Assembly: GCF_029227915.1 (NCBI RefSeq)
Contig: NC_079876.1
Coordinates: 4,900,001 to 4,964,000 of the forward strand
Reading direction: 5' to 3'
DNA length: 64,000 nucleotides
Origin: Hydractinia symbiolongicarpus
Lineage: Eukaryota > Cnidaria > Hydrozoa > Anthoathecata > Hydractiniidae
The notes under the pieces: generated by a model
What the model saw: the letters and a program-made list of their open reading frames with translations, nothing else
Database searches by the model: none
Told to the model about the DNA's origin: nothing
In this document: positions 1 to 12,600 of the stretch, one piece after another
Position numbering within the stretch: the first letter of the stretch is position 1
Layout: each line of letters opens with the position of its first letter
Program-made: the position numbers and the translations under genes

Positions 1-3000
1 GCGCTACCACAGCGCCCAGTGTAATCGCTGAGTTTCAGGAATCATTTCATATTAAGAAAAATGCTAATTCTTGGAGTCCAATTGTCTCACTATCACATTT
101 ATAAGGTCAAAGTCCATAATCAGTTCAATTAAATCCCACAGTCAATCATTTCACTGTAAAAAGCCATACAACCTAGTAATATCAGAAGAATATCACTAAA
201 TACATGTTGGTACGAATATGTGACCCAATCGTTGTAACTCAAACAAATTGGCACCGTTAAAAAGTCAATGAAGTGTAGTTTTTGAAACTGTCGCTATTTC
301 TTCAGCGCGCAATAACGGATAGGATTGGTCCCGCAGAAAAGAACGACTTTTTTTCTAAATTTTTAAATAAAGCGCTACCACAACGCCCAGTGTAATAGCT
401 GGTTTCCGGCAATCACGTCAAGTTAAGAAGAATGTTTTTTCTTAGAGTCCATTTGTGTCATTTATCACATTGATCAGGTCACGGTCCAAAGTTAGTTCAA
501 TTAAGTCCCACAGTCAATCGTTTCACTGTTAAAAGCGACGCAACCTAGTAATATCAAAAAAATATCGCTAAATACATGTTGGTACGAATATGTGACACAA
601 CCGTTGTAACTCAAACGGACTGACACCGTTAGAAAGTCAATGAAATTTTGTTCTTAAAACTGTCGCTATTTCTTCAGCGCACAGTAACGGCTAGGATTGG
701 TTCCATAATATAAAAACGACTTTTTTATTTTAATTCCTAAATGATGTGCTACCACAGAGCCCAGTGTAATCGCTGAGTTTCGGCAATCATGTCAAATTAA
801 GAAGAATGTTATTTCTTGGAGTCCATGTGTCTCCTTTATCACATTTATCAGGTGACAGTCCAAAGTTAGTTAAATTAAGTCCCATAGTCAATCGTTTCAT
901 TGTTAAAAGCGATGCAACCTTGTAATCTCAGAAAAATATCGCTAAACACATGTTGATACGAATATGTGACCAACCGTTGAAACTCAAACGGACTGGCACC
1001 GTTAGAAAGTCAATGAAATGTAGTTTTTGAAACTGTCGCTATTTCTTCATTGCGCCAAAACGGCTAGGATTGCTCCCACAGTTGAATATGACTTATTAAT
1101 CTAAATTTTTAAATAAAGCGCTACCACAGTGCCCAGTGTAATCGCTGAGTTCCGGCAATCATGTCAAATTAAGAAGAATGTTATTTCTTGGAGTCCAATT
1201 TCCTCATTTATCACATTTATCAGGTCACGGTCCAAAGTGAGTTCAATTAAGTACCACAGTCAATCGTTTCACTGTTAAGAGCGATGCAACCTAGTAATAT
1301 CAGATAAATATCGCTAAATACATGTTGGTACGAAAATGTGACCCAACCGTTGAAACTCAAACGGACTGACACCGTTAAAAAGTCAATGAAATGTAGTTTT
1401 TGAAACTGTCGCAATTTCTTCAGCGCGCGATAACGGCTAGGATTGGTCCCACAGTAAAAAATGACTTTTTATCTTAATTTTTAATTGAAGCGCTACCACA
1501 GCGCCCAGTGTAATCGCTGAGTTCCGGCAATCACGTCAAATTAAGAAGAATGTTATTTCTTGGAGTCCAATTGTCTCCTTTATCACATTTATCAGGTGAC
1601 AGTGCAAAGTTAGTTAAATTAAGTCCCATAGTCAATCGTTTCATTGTTAAAAGCGATGCAACCTTGTAATCTCAGAAAAATATCGTTAAACACATGTTGA
1701 TACGAATATGTGACAAACCGTTGAAACTCAAACAGACTGGCACCGTTAGAAAGTCAATGAAATGTAGTTTTTAAAACTGTCGCTATTTCTTCAGCGCGCG
1801 ATAACGGATAGGATTGGTCCCGCAAAAAAGAACGACTTTTTTTTCTAAATTTTTAAATAAAGCGCTACCACAACGCCCAGTGTAATAGCTGGTTTCCGGC
1901 ATCACGTCAAATTAAGAAGAATGTTTTTTCTTAGAGTCCATTTGTGTCATTTATCACATTGATCAGGTCACGGTCCAAAGTTAGTTCAATTAAGTCCCAC
2001 AGTCAATCGTTTCACTGTTAAAAGCGACGCAACCTAGTAATATCAAAAAAATATCGCTAAATACATGTTGGTACGAATATGTGACACAACCGTTGTAACT
2101 CAAACGGACTGACACCGTTAGAAAGTCAATGAAATTTTGTTCTTAAAACTGTCGCTATTTCTTCAGCGCACGGTAACGGCTAGGATTGGTTCCATAATAG
2201 AAAAACGACTTTTTTATTTTAATTCCTAAATGATGTGCTACCACAGAGCCCAGTGTAATCGCTGAGTTTCGGCAATCATGTCAAATTAAGAAGACTGTTA
2301 TTTCTTGGAGTCCATGTGTCTCCTTTATCACATTCATCAGGTGACAGTCCAAAGTTAGTTAAATTAAGTCCCATAGTCAATCGTTTCATTGTTAAAAGCG
2401 ATGCAACCTTGTAATCTCAGAAAAATATCGCTAAACACATGTTGATACGAATATGTGACCAACCGTTGAAACTCAAACGGACTGGCACCGTTAGAAAGTC
2501 AATGAAATGTAGTTTTTGAAACTGTCGCTATTTCTTCATTGCGCCAAAACGGCTAGGATTGCTCCCACAGTTGAATATGACTTATTAATCTAAATTTTTA
2601 AATGAAGCGCTACCACAGCGCCCAGTGTAATCGCTGAGTTCCGGCAATCATGTCAAATTAAGAAGAATGTTATTTCTTTGAGTCCAATTTCCTCATTTAT
2701 CACATTTATCAGGTCACAGTCCAAAGTTAGTTTAATTAAGTCCCACAGTCACTCGTTTCTCCGTTAAAGACCATACAACCTAGTAATATCAGAAAAAATA
2801 TCGCTAAATACATGTTGGTACGAATATGTGACCCAACCGTTCTAACTCAAACGGATTGACACCGTTAGAAAGTCAATGAAGTGTAGTTTTTGAAAGTGTC
2901 GCTATTTCTTCAACGCGCGATAACGGATAAGATTGGTCCCACAGTAAAGAACGACTTATTTATCTAAATTTTTAAATAACGCGCCACCACAACGCCCAGT

Positions 3001-6000
3001 GTAATCGCTGATTTCCGGCTATAACGTCAAATTAAGAAGAATGTTTTTTCTTGGAGTCCATTTGTGTCATTTATCACATTGATCAGGTCACGGTCCAAAG
3101 TGAGTTCAATTAAGTACCACAGTCAATCGTTTCACTGTTAAGAGCGATGCAACCTAGTAATATCAAAAAAATATCGCTAAATTCATGTTGGTACGAATAT
3201 GTGACACAACCGTTGTAACTCAAACGGACTGACACCGTTAGAAAGTCAATGAAATTTTGTTCTTAAAACTGTCGCTATTTCTTCAGCGCACGGTAACGGC
3301 TAGGATTGGTTCCATAATATAAAAACGACTTTTTTATTTTAATTCCTAAATGATGTGCTACCACAGAGCCCAGTGTAATCGCTGAGTTTCGGCAATCATG
3401 TCAAATTAAGAAGAATGTTATTTCTTGGAGTCCATGTGTCTCCTTTATCACATTTATCAGGTGACAGTCCAAAGTTAGTTAAATTAAGTCCCATAGTCAA
3501 TCGTTTCATTGTTAAAAGCGATGCAACCTTGTAATCTCAGAAAAATATCGCTAAACACATGTTGATACGAATATGTGACCAACCGTTGAAACTCAAACGG
3601 ACTGGCACCGTTAGAAAGTCAATGAAATGTAGTTTTTGAAACTGTCGCTATTTCTTCATTGCGCCAAAACGGCTAGGATTGCTCCCACAGTTGAATATGA
3701 CTTATTAATCTAAATTTTTAAATGAAGCGCTACCACAGCGCCCAGTGTAATCGCTGAGTTCCGGCAATCATGTCAAATTAGGAAGAATGTTATTTCTTTG
3801 AGTCCAATTTCCTCATTTATCACATTTATCAGGTCACAGTCCAAAGTTAGTTTAATTAAGTCCCACAGTCACTCGTTTCTCCGTTAAAGGCCATACAACC
3901 TAGTAATATCAGAAAAAATATCGCTAAATACATGTTGGTACGAATATGTGACCCAACCGTTCTAACTCAAACGGATTGACACCGTTAGAAAGTCAATGAA
4001 GTGTAGTTTTTGAAACTGTCGCTATTTCTTCAGCGCGCGATAACGGATAAGATTAGTCCCACAGTAAAGAACGACTTATTTATCTAAATTTTTAAATAAC
4101 ACGCCACCACAACGCCCAGTGTAATCGCTGATTTCCGGCTATAACGTCAAATTAAGAAGAATGTTTTTTCTTGGAGTCCATTTGTGTCATTTATCACATT
4201 GATCAGGTCACGGTCCAAAGTGAGTTCAATTAAGTACCACAGTCAATCGTTTCACTGTTAAGAGCGATGCAACCTAGTAATATCAGATAAATATCGCTAA
4301 ATACATGTTGGTACGAAAATGTGACCCAAACGTTGAAACTCAAACGGACTGACACCGTTAAAAAGTCAATGAAATGTAGTTTTTGAAACTGTCGCAATTC
4401 TTGAGCGCGCGATAACGGCTAGGATTGGTCCCACAGTAAAAAATGACTTTTTATCTTAATTTTTAATTGAAGCGCTGCCACAGCGCCCAGTGTAATCGCT
4501 GAGTTCCGGCAATCACGTCAAATTAAGAAGAATGTTATTTCTTGGAGTCCAATTGTCTCCTTTATCACATTTATCAGGTGACAGTCCAAAGTTAGTTAAA
4601 TTAAGTCCCATAGTCAATCGTTTCATTGTTAAAAGCGATGCAACCTTGTAATCTCAGAAGAATATCGCTAAACACATGTTGATACGAATATGTGACCAAC
4701 CGTTGAAACTCAAACGGACTGGCACCGTTAGAAAGTCAATGAAATGTAGTTTTTGAAACTGTCGCTATTTCTTCATTGCGCGAAAACGGCTAGGATTGCT
4801 TCCACAGTTGAATATGACTTATTAATCTAAATTTTTAAATGAAGCGCTACCACAGCGCCCAGTGTAATCGCTGAGTTCCGGCAATCATGTCAAATTAAGA
4901 AGAATGTTATTTCTTGGAGTCCAATTTCCTCATTTATCACCTTTATCAGGTCAAAGTCCAAAGTTAGTACAATTAAGTCCCACAGTCACTCGTTTCTCTG
5001 TTAAAAGCCATACAACCTAGTAATATCAGAAAAAATATTGCTAAATACATGTTGGTACGAATATGTGACCCAACCGTTGTAACTCAAACGGATTGACACC
5101 GCTAGAAAGTCAATGAAGTGTAGTTTTTGAAACTGTCGCTATTTCTTCAGCGCGCGATAACGGATAAGATTGGTCCCACAGTAAAGAACGACTTATTTAT
5201 CTAAATTTTTAAATAAAGCGCCACCACAACGCCCAGTGTAATCGCTGATTTCCGGCAATGATGTCAAATTAAGAAGAATGTTTTTTCTTGGAGTCCATTT
5301 GTGTCATTTATCACATTGATCAGGTCACGGTCCAAAGTGAGTTCAATTAACTACCACAGTCAATCGTTTCACTGTTAAAAGCGATGCAACCTAGTAATAT
5401 CAGATAAATATCGCTAAATACCTGTTGGTACGAAAATGTGACCCAACCGTTGAAACTCAAACGGACTGACACCGTTAAAAAGTCAATGAAATGTAGTTTG
5501 TGAAACTGTCGCTATTTCTTCAGCGCGCGATAACGGCTAGGATTGGTCCCACAGTAAAAAATGAATTCTTATCTTAATTTTTAATTGAAGCGCTAACACA
5601 GCGCCCAGTGTAATCGCTGAGTTCCGGCAATCACGTCAAATTAAGAAGAATGTTATTTCTTGGAGTCCAATTGTCTCACTTAAAACATTTATAAGGTCAC
5701 GGTCCAAAATCAGTTCAATTATGTGCCACAGTCAATCGGTTCACTGTTAAAAGCCATACAACCTAGTAATATCAGAAAAATATCGCTAAATACATGTTGG
5801 TAGGAATATGTGACCCAACCGTTGTAACTCAAACGGATTAACACCGTTAGAAAGTCAATGAAATGTAGTTTTTAAAACTGTCGCTATTTCTTCAGCGCGC
5901 GATAACGGCTAGGATTGGTCCCACAGTAAAAAATGACATTTATCTCAATTTTTAATTGAAGCGCTACCACAGCGCCCAGTGTAATCGCTGAGTTTCAGGA

Positions 6001-8545
6001 ATCATTTCATAATGAGAAGAATGTTTTTTCTTGGAGTCCAATTGTCTCACTATCACATTTAAAAGGTCAAAGTCCATAATCAGTTCAATTAAATCCCACA
6101 GTCAATCGTTTCACTGTTAAAAGCCATACAACCTAGTAATATCAGAAGAATATCACTAAATACATGTTGGTACGAATATGTGACACAATCGTTGTAACTC
6201 AAACGAATTGGCACCGTTAGAAAGTCAATGAAGTGTAGTTTTTGAAACTGTCGCTATTTCTTCAGCGCGCCATAACGGCTAGGATTGGTCCCACAGTAAA
6301 AAATGACTTTTTATCTCAATTTTTAATTGAAGCGCTACCACAGCGCCCAGTGTAATCGCTGAGTTTCAGGAATCATTTCATATTAAGAAGAATGTTATTT
6401 CTTGGAGTCCAATTGTCTCACTATCACATTTATAAGGTCAAAGTCCATAATCAGTTCAATTAAATCCCACAGTCAATCGTTTCACTGTTAAAAGCCATAC
6501 AACCTAGTAATATCAGAAGACCATCACTAAATACATGTTGGTACGAATATGTGACCCAATCGTTGTAACTCAAACGAATTGGCACCGTTAGAAAGTCAAT
6601 GAAGTGTAGTTTTTGAAACTGTCGCTATTTCTTCAGCGCGCAATAACGGATAGGATTGGTCCCGCAGAAAAGAACGACTTTTTTTTCTAAATTTTTAAAT
6701 AAAGTGCTTCCACAACGCCCAGTGTAATAGCTAGTTTCCGGCAATCACCTCAAATTAAGAAGAATGTTTTTTCTTAGAGTCCATTTGTGTCATTTATCAC
6801 ATTGATCAGGTCACGGTCCAAAGTTAGTTCAATTAATTCCCACAGTTAATCGTTTCACTGTTAAAAGCGATGCAACCTAGTAATATCAGATAAATATCGC
6901 TAAATACATGTTGGTACGAAAATGTGACCCAACTGATGAAACTCAAACGGATTAACACCGTTAGAAAGTCAATGAAATGTAGTTTTTAAAACTGTCGCTA
7001 TTTCTTCAGCGCGCGATAACGGCTAGGATTGGTCCCACAGTAAAAAATGACATTTATCTCAATTTTTAATTGAAGCGCTACCACAGCGCCCAGTGTAATC
7101 GCTGAGTTTCAGGAATCATTTCATAATGAGAAGAATGTTTTTTCTTGGAGTCCAATTGTCTCACTATCACATTTAAAAGGTCAAAGTCCATAATCAGTTC
7201 AATTAAATCCCACAGTCAATCGTTTCACTGTTAAAAGCCATACAACCTAGTAATATCAGAAGAATATCACTAAATACATGTTGGTACGAATATGTGACAC
7301 AATCGTTGTAACTCAAACGAATTGGCACCGTTAGAAAGTCAATGAAGTGTAGTTTTTGAAACTGTCGCTATTTCTTCAGCGCGCCATAACGGCTAGGATT
7401 GGTCCCACAGTAAAAAATGAATTTTTATCTCAATTTTTAATTGAAGCGCTACCACAGCGCCCAGTGTAATCGCTGAGTTTCAGGAATCATTTCATATTAA
7501 GAAGAATGTTATTTCTTGGAGTCCAATTGTCTCACTATCACATTTATAAGGTCAAAGTCCATAATCAGTTCAATTAAATCCCACAGTCAATCGTTTCACT
7601 GTTAAAAGCCATACAACCTAGTAATATCAGAAGACCATCACTAAATACATGTTGGTACGAATATGTGACCCAATCGTTGTAACTCAAACGAATTGGCACC
7701 GTTAGAAAGTCAATGAAGTGTAGTTTTTGAAACTGTCGCTATTTCTTCAGCGCGCAATAACGGATAGGATTGGTCCCGCAGAAAAGAACGACTTTTTTTT
7801 CTAAATTTTTAAATAAAGTGCTTCCACAACGCCCAGTGTAATAGCTAGTTTCCGGCAATCACCTCAAATTAAGAAGAATGTTTTTTCTTAGAGTCCATTT
7901 GTGTCATTTATCACATTGATCAGGTCACGGTCCAAAGTTAGTTCAATTAATTCCCACAGTTAATCGTTTCACTGTTAAAAGCGATGCAACCTAGTAATAT
8001 CAGATAAATATCGCTAAATACATGTTGGTACGAAAATGTGACCCAACCGATGAAACTCAAACGGACTGACACCGTTAAAAAGTCAATAGAATGTAGTTTT
8101 TGAAGCTGTAGCTATTTCTTCAGCGCGCGATAAGGGCTAGGATTGGTCCCACAGAAAATATGACTTATTTATCTAATTTTTTAAATGAAGCGCTACAACA
8201 TCGCCCAGTGTAATCGCTGAGTTCTGGCAATCACGTCAAATTAAGAAGAATGTTATTTCTTGGAGTCCAACTGTCTCACTTAAAACATTTTTAAGGTCAC
8301 GGTCCAAAATCAGTTCAATTATGTGCCACAGTCAATCGTTTCACTGTTAAAAGCCATACAACCTAGTAATATCAGAAAAATATCGCTAAATACATGTTGG
8401 TACGAATATGTGACCCAACCGTTGTAACTCAAACGGGTTAACACCGTTAGAATGTCAATGAAATGTAGTTTTTAAAACTGTCGCTATTTCTTCAGCGCGC
8501 GATAACGGATAGGATTGGTCCCACAGTTAAAAATGACTTATTAAT

Positions 8546-8902
8546 TCGTGGCGCCGTAGATTAATGGTTATAGCTTTCGTACTCTGTGCGGGAGGCCGGG
8601 GTTCGATTCCTCTTGACGGCGATTCAACATGGGCGAGTGAATGTTACCATAGCCCCGGGTTAACCCAAGCCATGTGAGAGAAATTGGGGAGATGGCACAC
8701 TGTGTGGGCCGTTGGATGTTGCCGGGAGTTGTCTAGTAGAGCGTGGGCCCTACTAATTGGGTCTGCGTAGCTCAAAAATGAGCATTAAACACTCTAGGAC
8801 TCTCCATCTAAGCCATGGCCCCTCCTGGAAATAATAGACAGGGTATATCCCTCGATATTTGTGAGGCTAGCCATGTAAAATATGCACATCTATCTATCTA
8901 TC
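8546..8902 (+). mobile_element. tRNA-derived SINE inserted in the satellite
   Basis: A 357-bp non-satellite insertion. Its head is tRNA-like with RNA polymerase III A-box (tagattaatgg, 8557-8567) and B-box (ggttcgattcc, 8600-8610). An unrelated body follows, and the 3' end is a short tcta/atct microsatellite (about 8888-8902). It is flanked by a 7-bp target duplication, tattaat, at 8539-8545 and 8903-8909, and the satellite resumes in register on each side. The tRNA acceptor stem is imperfect, so this is a retroposed tRNA derivative rather than a functional tRNA gene. The microsatellite tail suggests mobilisation by a LINE that does not need a poly(A) tail (inference). The family name is not recognised. 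Confidence 0.85.
8557..8610 (+). promoter_or_regulatory. Internal RNA polymerase III promoter (A and B boxes) of the SINE
   Basis: A-box tagattaatgg at 8557-8567 and B-box ggttcgattcc at 8600-8610, 32 bases apart, as in tRNA genes. The B-box matches the consensus exactly. It would drive transcription of the SINE. Confidence 0.75.
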
Positions 8903-9373
8903 TATTAATCTATATTTTTAATTGAAGCGCTACCACAGCGCCCAGTGAAATCGCTGAGTTTCGGCAATCATTTCAAATTAAGAAGAATGTTATTTCTTGG
9001 AGTCCAATTGTCTCACTTCCACATTTATAAGGTCACAGTCCATAATCAGTTTAATTAAGTCTCACAGTCAATCGTTTCACTGTTAAAAGCCATACAACTT
9101 AGTAATACCGGAAAAATATTGCTAAATACATGTTGGTACGAATATGTGACTCAACCGTTGTAACTCAAACGGATTGATACTGTTAGAAAGTCAATGAAAT
9201 GTAATTTTGAAACTGTCGCTATTTCTTCAGCGCGCGATAACGGCTAGGATTGGTCCCACAGAAAAGAACGACTTATTTTTCTAAATTTTTAAATAAAGCG
9301 CTACCACAACGCCCAGTGTAATAGCCGATTTCCGGCAATCACGTCAAATTAAGAAGAATGTTTTTTCTTAGAG

Positions 9374-9379
9374 TCCATT
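9374..9379. repeat. Left target site duplication of Polinton E1 (tccatt)
   Basis: The six bases tccatt precede the element's terminal AG and are repeated at 26455-26460 after its terminal TC. Six-base duplications and AG/TC termini are typical of Polintons. Left flank plus right flank after one tccatt gives an uninterrupted satellite monomer. Confidence 0.92.
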
Positions 9380-9622
9380 AGAGATAGGAAAATGCGGATC
9401 CTAGGACAGCGATTAATATATTCTGTGCCACTCCACGTCAAATTATAGATCATCCACGTCAAATCAACGATAGAAGAGTCTATAAAATCCGTTAGCACCT
9501 ACGAATGTCCGGATCCGCCCCAACCCCCCAACCCCCGCCGTGTCCTCGGGCCCCCTCCCCTCCCCATGGGTCCCTACCCACCCTCATCTGTAGTGTCCTA
9601 TAATTTATAGTGTTATGTGTGT
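9380..9622 (+). repeat. Left terminal inverted repeat of E1
   Basis: Inverted match to 26213-26454 with only about five mismatches over ~242 bp. It contains a TATA-like stretch (tctataaaatcc) and a C-rich block (about 9517-9566). The polymerase stop codon (9613-9615) lies inside this repeat, so the last codons of the gene are terminal-repeat sequence. Confidence 0.93.
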
Positions 9623-12600
9623 CTATAATGTCCTCTAGCCAGTGTGGTAATACCATCTTCCAAAATTATGCGTTTATCATCATCCGCATTGAGCGCCAGT
9701 TTATTTGTTTTCACCGTGTGAACATCATGCTTAATCGATCGAAATGTCATTTGGGTTCTGTAAATGTTCTCACCCTCAAACAGACATCTCTTATAATCGG
9801 CGAAACCTATGGTCTCCCTCACCACACATTTCTTTACCCCCTTACATCTCTTACCCTCCATACCACATAGCTGTTTGTATGCGTATGTCTTAGCTCTTAG
9901 GGCGATGAACTCAGTCATCACCTTACCACCCAACTCGTCCTTCATCAACCCAATGATCTTTTTATTCAAACCTAATGGTAGAGGTCTACCATCTTCCTTA
10001 TCATACCCAGATGTGTCAAATCTCGCAGGCACATCGTTTGCGATATCTTTGTAAAAGTCGTCTGTTTTTATGTGGTAAACGAATGAATCCGTATCCATGT
10101 AGCAAAGCTTCACATCATCACCATATTTCGGTCTCATGTAATCATGGTGGAACTCATACATAACCATCTTGGATAGATGGAGGATTGTGGGGCCGAGGTA
10201 GATCGGTTTGTTCATTTTGATCTTGATCTTGGACATCTCTATCCCCATCAGTGTTTCCGAGAAATGGATTGCACCCCTGAAGTTTGGCTTCATCACCATT
10301 TTCTCATAATTCTTTTGGTTGGTGGCCAAACGTATATCCTTCTGTCTTCGCTGATTCTCCATTGTCTTCCCAAAGACAGAATTGTTCATCAGCTTGAAGA
10401 AATCCTTTTCAAAGTCATTCTTCGACTCCGTGCGCAGCTGTGTATTGAAGTCGATGTAAGGTTTCAACCATGCGCTCTGATCAAACCTCAGTACCCTATG
10501 AACCTTATCCAGAACAAGACCGTGATTCAAAGCTTGAGCAAGCGCACGGATATGAATCACATAGTTCCTCTTGTCCGAAAGACATGGTGTCAGCTTCTCG
10601 ACACCATTGATAACCTTCCTCTCAGGCATGAAAGGAAGATCGTTATGTGTGTCATGAAGATTATGTGGATATCTAACATCAACCTCAAGCATGTACCCCT
10701 TTTCACCGTTTTCCACAGCCAACTCTGAAATGAGTTCGGGTGTAAATTTACCGGAACCATCCCACTCAAACCCCCCGGTGGGCATCTTCTGTATCATAGC
10801 CCATCCATACAGATTGTTAGCATCAAGATACTGTAGATAGGTTGTATCTTCCGAAGTATTATACATATCACCCATATATGGATTATTTGCCTTCGCGTGT
10901 CTGTGAACGGCCTGACAGAGACCGCCCCTAATACCCATCTCCACAAACAGTAACATATCCATATCTGACAACAAATCCAGCTTAACATCTGTCTTTTTCA
11001 GGCATGCCTGCCAAGCTAATCCGGGGGCCGTGTAAAAATGAGCGGGATCTAGTTTATGGTTTTTCAAACATGTCTCTCTGAATGTCTCAAACACATCACT
11101 CAGAAGCAGAACATCCGTCTTGAGATAGATATCATGATAAACGCCCATATTTTCAACTTTCATGTCCTTCCACACCTTCTGGGCATGCGCATAATCAGCA
11201 TCGCTGATACCATTCATGTTCAACTTGCTATAAAAGTCATCTTTCGAAGGAAGCCTGGTTTCATTAAACCTATCGAATGAATCAACATACTCATATGGGT
11301 ATACACCCTTCCTTCTCATTATGTTGAATTGCTCATCATTGAAGAATTTTCTAAGGTTTTTACACTGATCATCGGATAGATTGTCAGCCAAGGAACCTAA
11401 TCCTCTTGACATAAATCTAAATGAATCGATGAATCTCAGCTTTATCTTTTTGTCTTTGATCTCACCATTTTTGTTGGTGTATTCACCAACCTTAACATCG
11501 GTCGAGAAAGAGATATATTTCTCTTTATTTTCAGCGATTACACTCATACCACCTTCTCCATACTTCTTCGCAAGCTCTTTGATAAATAGATGCGCATCAT
11601 ATCCGCTCAGATTATGGAAGACAACCGGAATATAATTAGGCACCTTGTAACGGAGATTACATTCCATGTGTGCCGATCCACGAAACTTTCCGGTAAAATG
11701 ACAGTGATCCCTAACCTTGATGTCATCATCACCAAATTCTCTCATACAGATGTGGCAGTTGGTGGAATTTTCATATCCATCAAGTTCTTCATCGGTTAGA
11801 TCTTGCATACCAAGTTGTGGAAACATGTTGTATAACCTTTTCGCCTCGGAAACCACATGATCCACAAAGCGCGGAACACAGTCATCACCACGGTAAAGCT
11901 TCAGAGGGTCCAAAACTTCACCATGAGCATATTTACTATAACAACAGAATCCGGTGGGGATATGTTTACCAACTTTCTTGGTGGACGATCCACACTCTAT
12001 CTCTTCAGGTTTTGTAAAAGCTTCAAAATCGGCATACATGATGAATGGGGCTTTGAGCTGGTACTGACCGTGGGTGAAGGTTAAGGTGCTACCCTCCTTA
12101 GGGAGTTGAATATTAACGGCATCGTTATTCTTACAATACTCAAAGTGCTCATCCCTTTTCCGTTCGCTTGGAAAACCAGAGAGACAATTCAAGCAATAAT
12201 GCTCTTTATTTTTATGCTTTGAGTTGACCTTGCTCAGGACACCACTCAGGTTCTTAACAGCGATATAATGCCTCTTATCCCCTTCACACAGTAAAAACAA
12301 AACAACCGTCTCATCACGGTCAAGATGCTTCGACTTTCGACACATATAGACACCCTCTATGTCATCTTTTGTCAAAACATGCACAGCGATATCAGGGTTC
12401 CTTCTCTCAAACAAATCTATCTTGTTTAGTGCCATAGGGAAAGTTATACCATCCCAATTGCACTTGTCTTCAAACTTCTTAAGGTTTGAGATTCGTTCAG
12501 GATGATTATCAATCTTATCATGATATAAGGCAGCTAAAACGGCCCATTTGAAGCATTCATCATCTTCATTTTTGGGATTGATCACGGAGAACTTACCACT

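Larger units (their letters stand above)
1..9379. repeat. Tandem satellite array 1 (~372-bp monomer)
   Basis: About 24 head-to-tail monomers of roughly 372 bp. The phase marker gcgctaccacagcgcccag recurs near 1, 372, 746, 1118 and 1490, and onward to the right edge. Variant monomers recur at multiples: the gatgtgctaccacagagccc variant is at 743, 2232 and 3352 (four, then three monomers apart), and a variant starting at 5961 recurs at 7075 (three monomers). This shows higher-order repeat organisation. No open reading frame is conserved. The array is broken by a SINE at 8546-8902 and ends at the E1 Polinton. It may be a centromeric or heterochromatic satellite, but that is inference; I saw no CENP-B-box-like motif. 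Confidence 0.95.

Noticed and set aside
8550-8625. Functional tRNA gene
   Set aside because: A and B boxes are good but the acceptor stem pairs imperfectly, and a long body with tail and target duplication follows, so it is the head of a SINE.
1-9379. Regular repeats considered as a CRISPR array
   Set aside because: The units are ~372 bp, contiguous and without unique spacers, in a eukaryotic context; satellite DNA.
10177-10728. Plus-strand open frames antisense to pPolB (and the equivalent at 50463-51014)
   Set aside because: They lie wholly opposite the conserved exonuclease/polymerase coding sequence and have no recognisable domain; antisense shadows.
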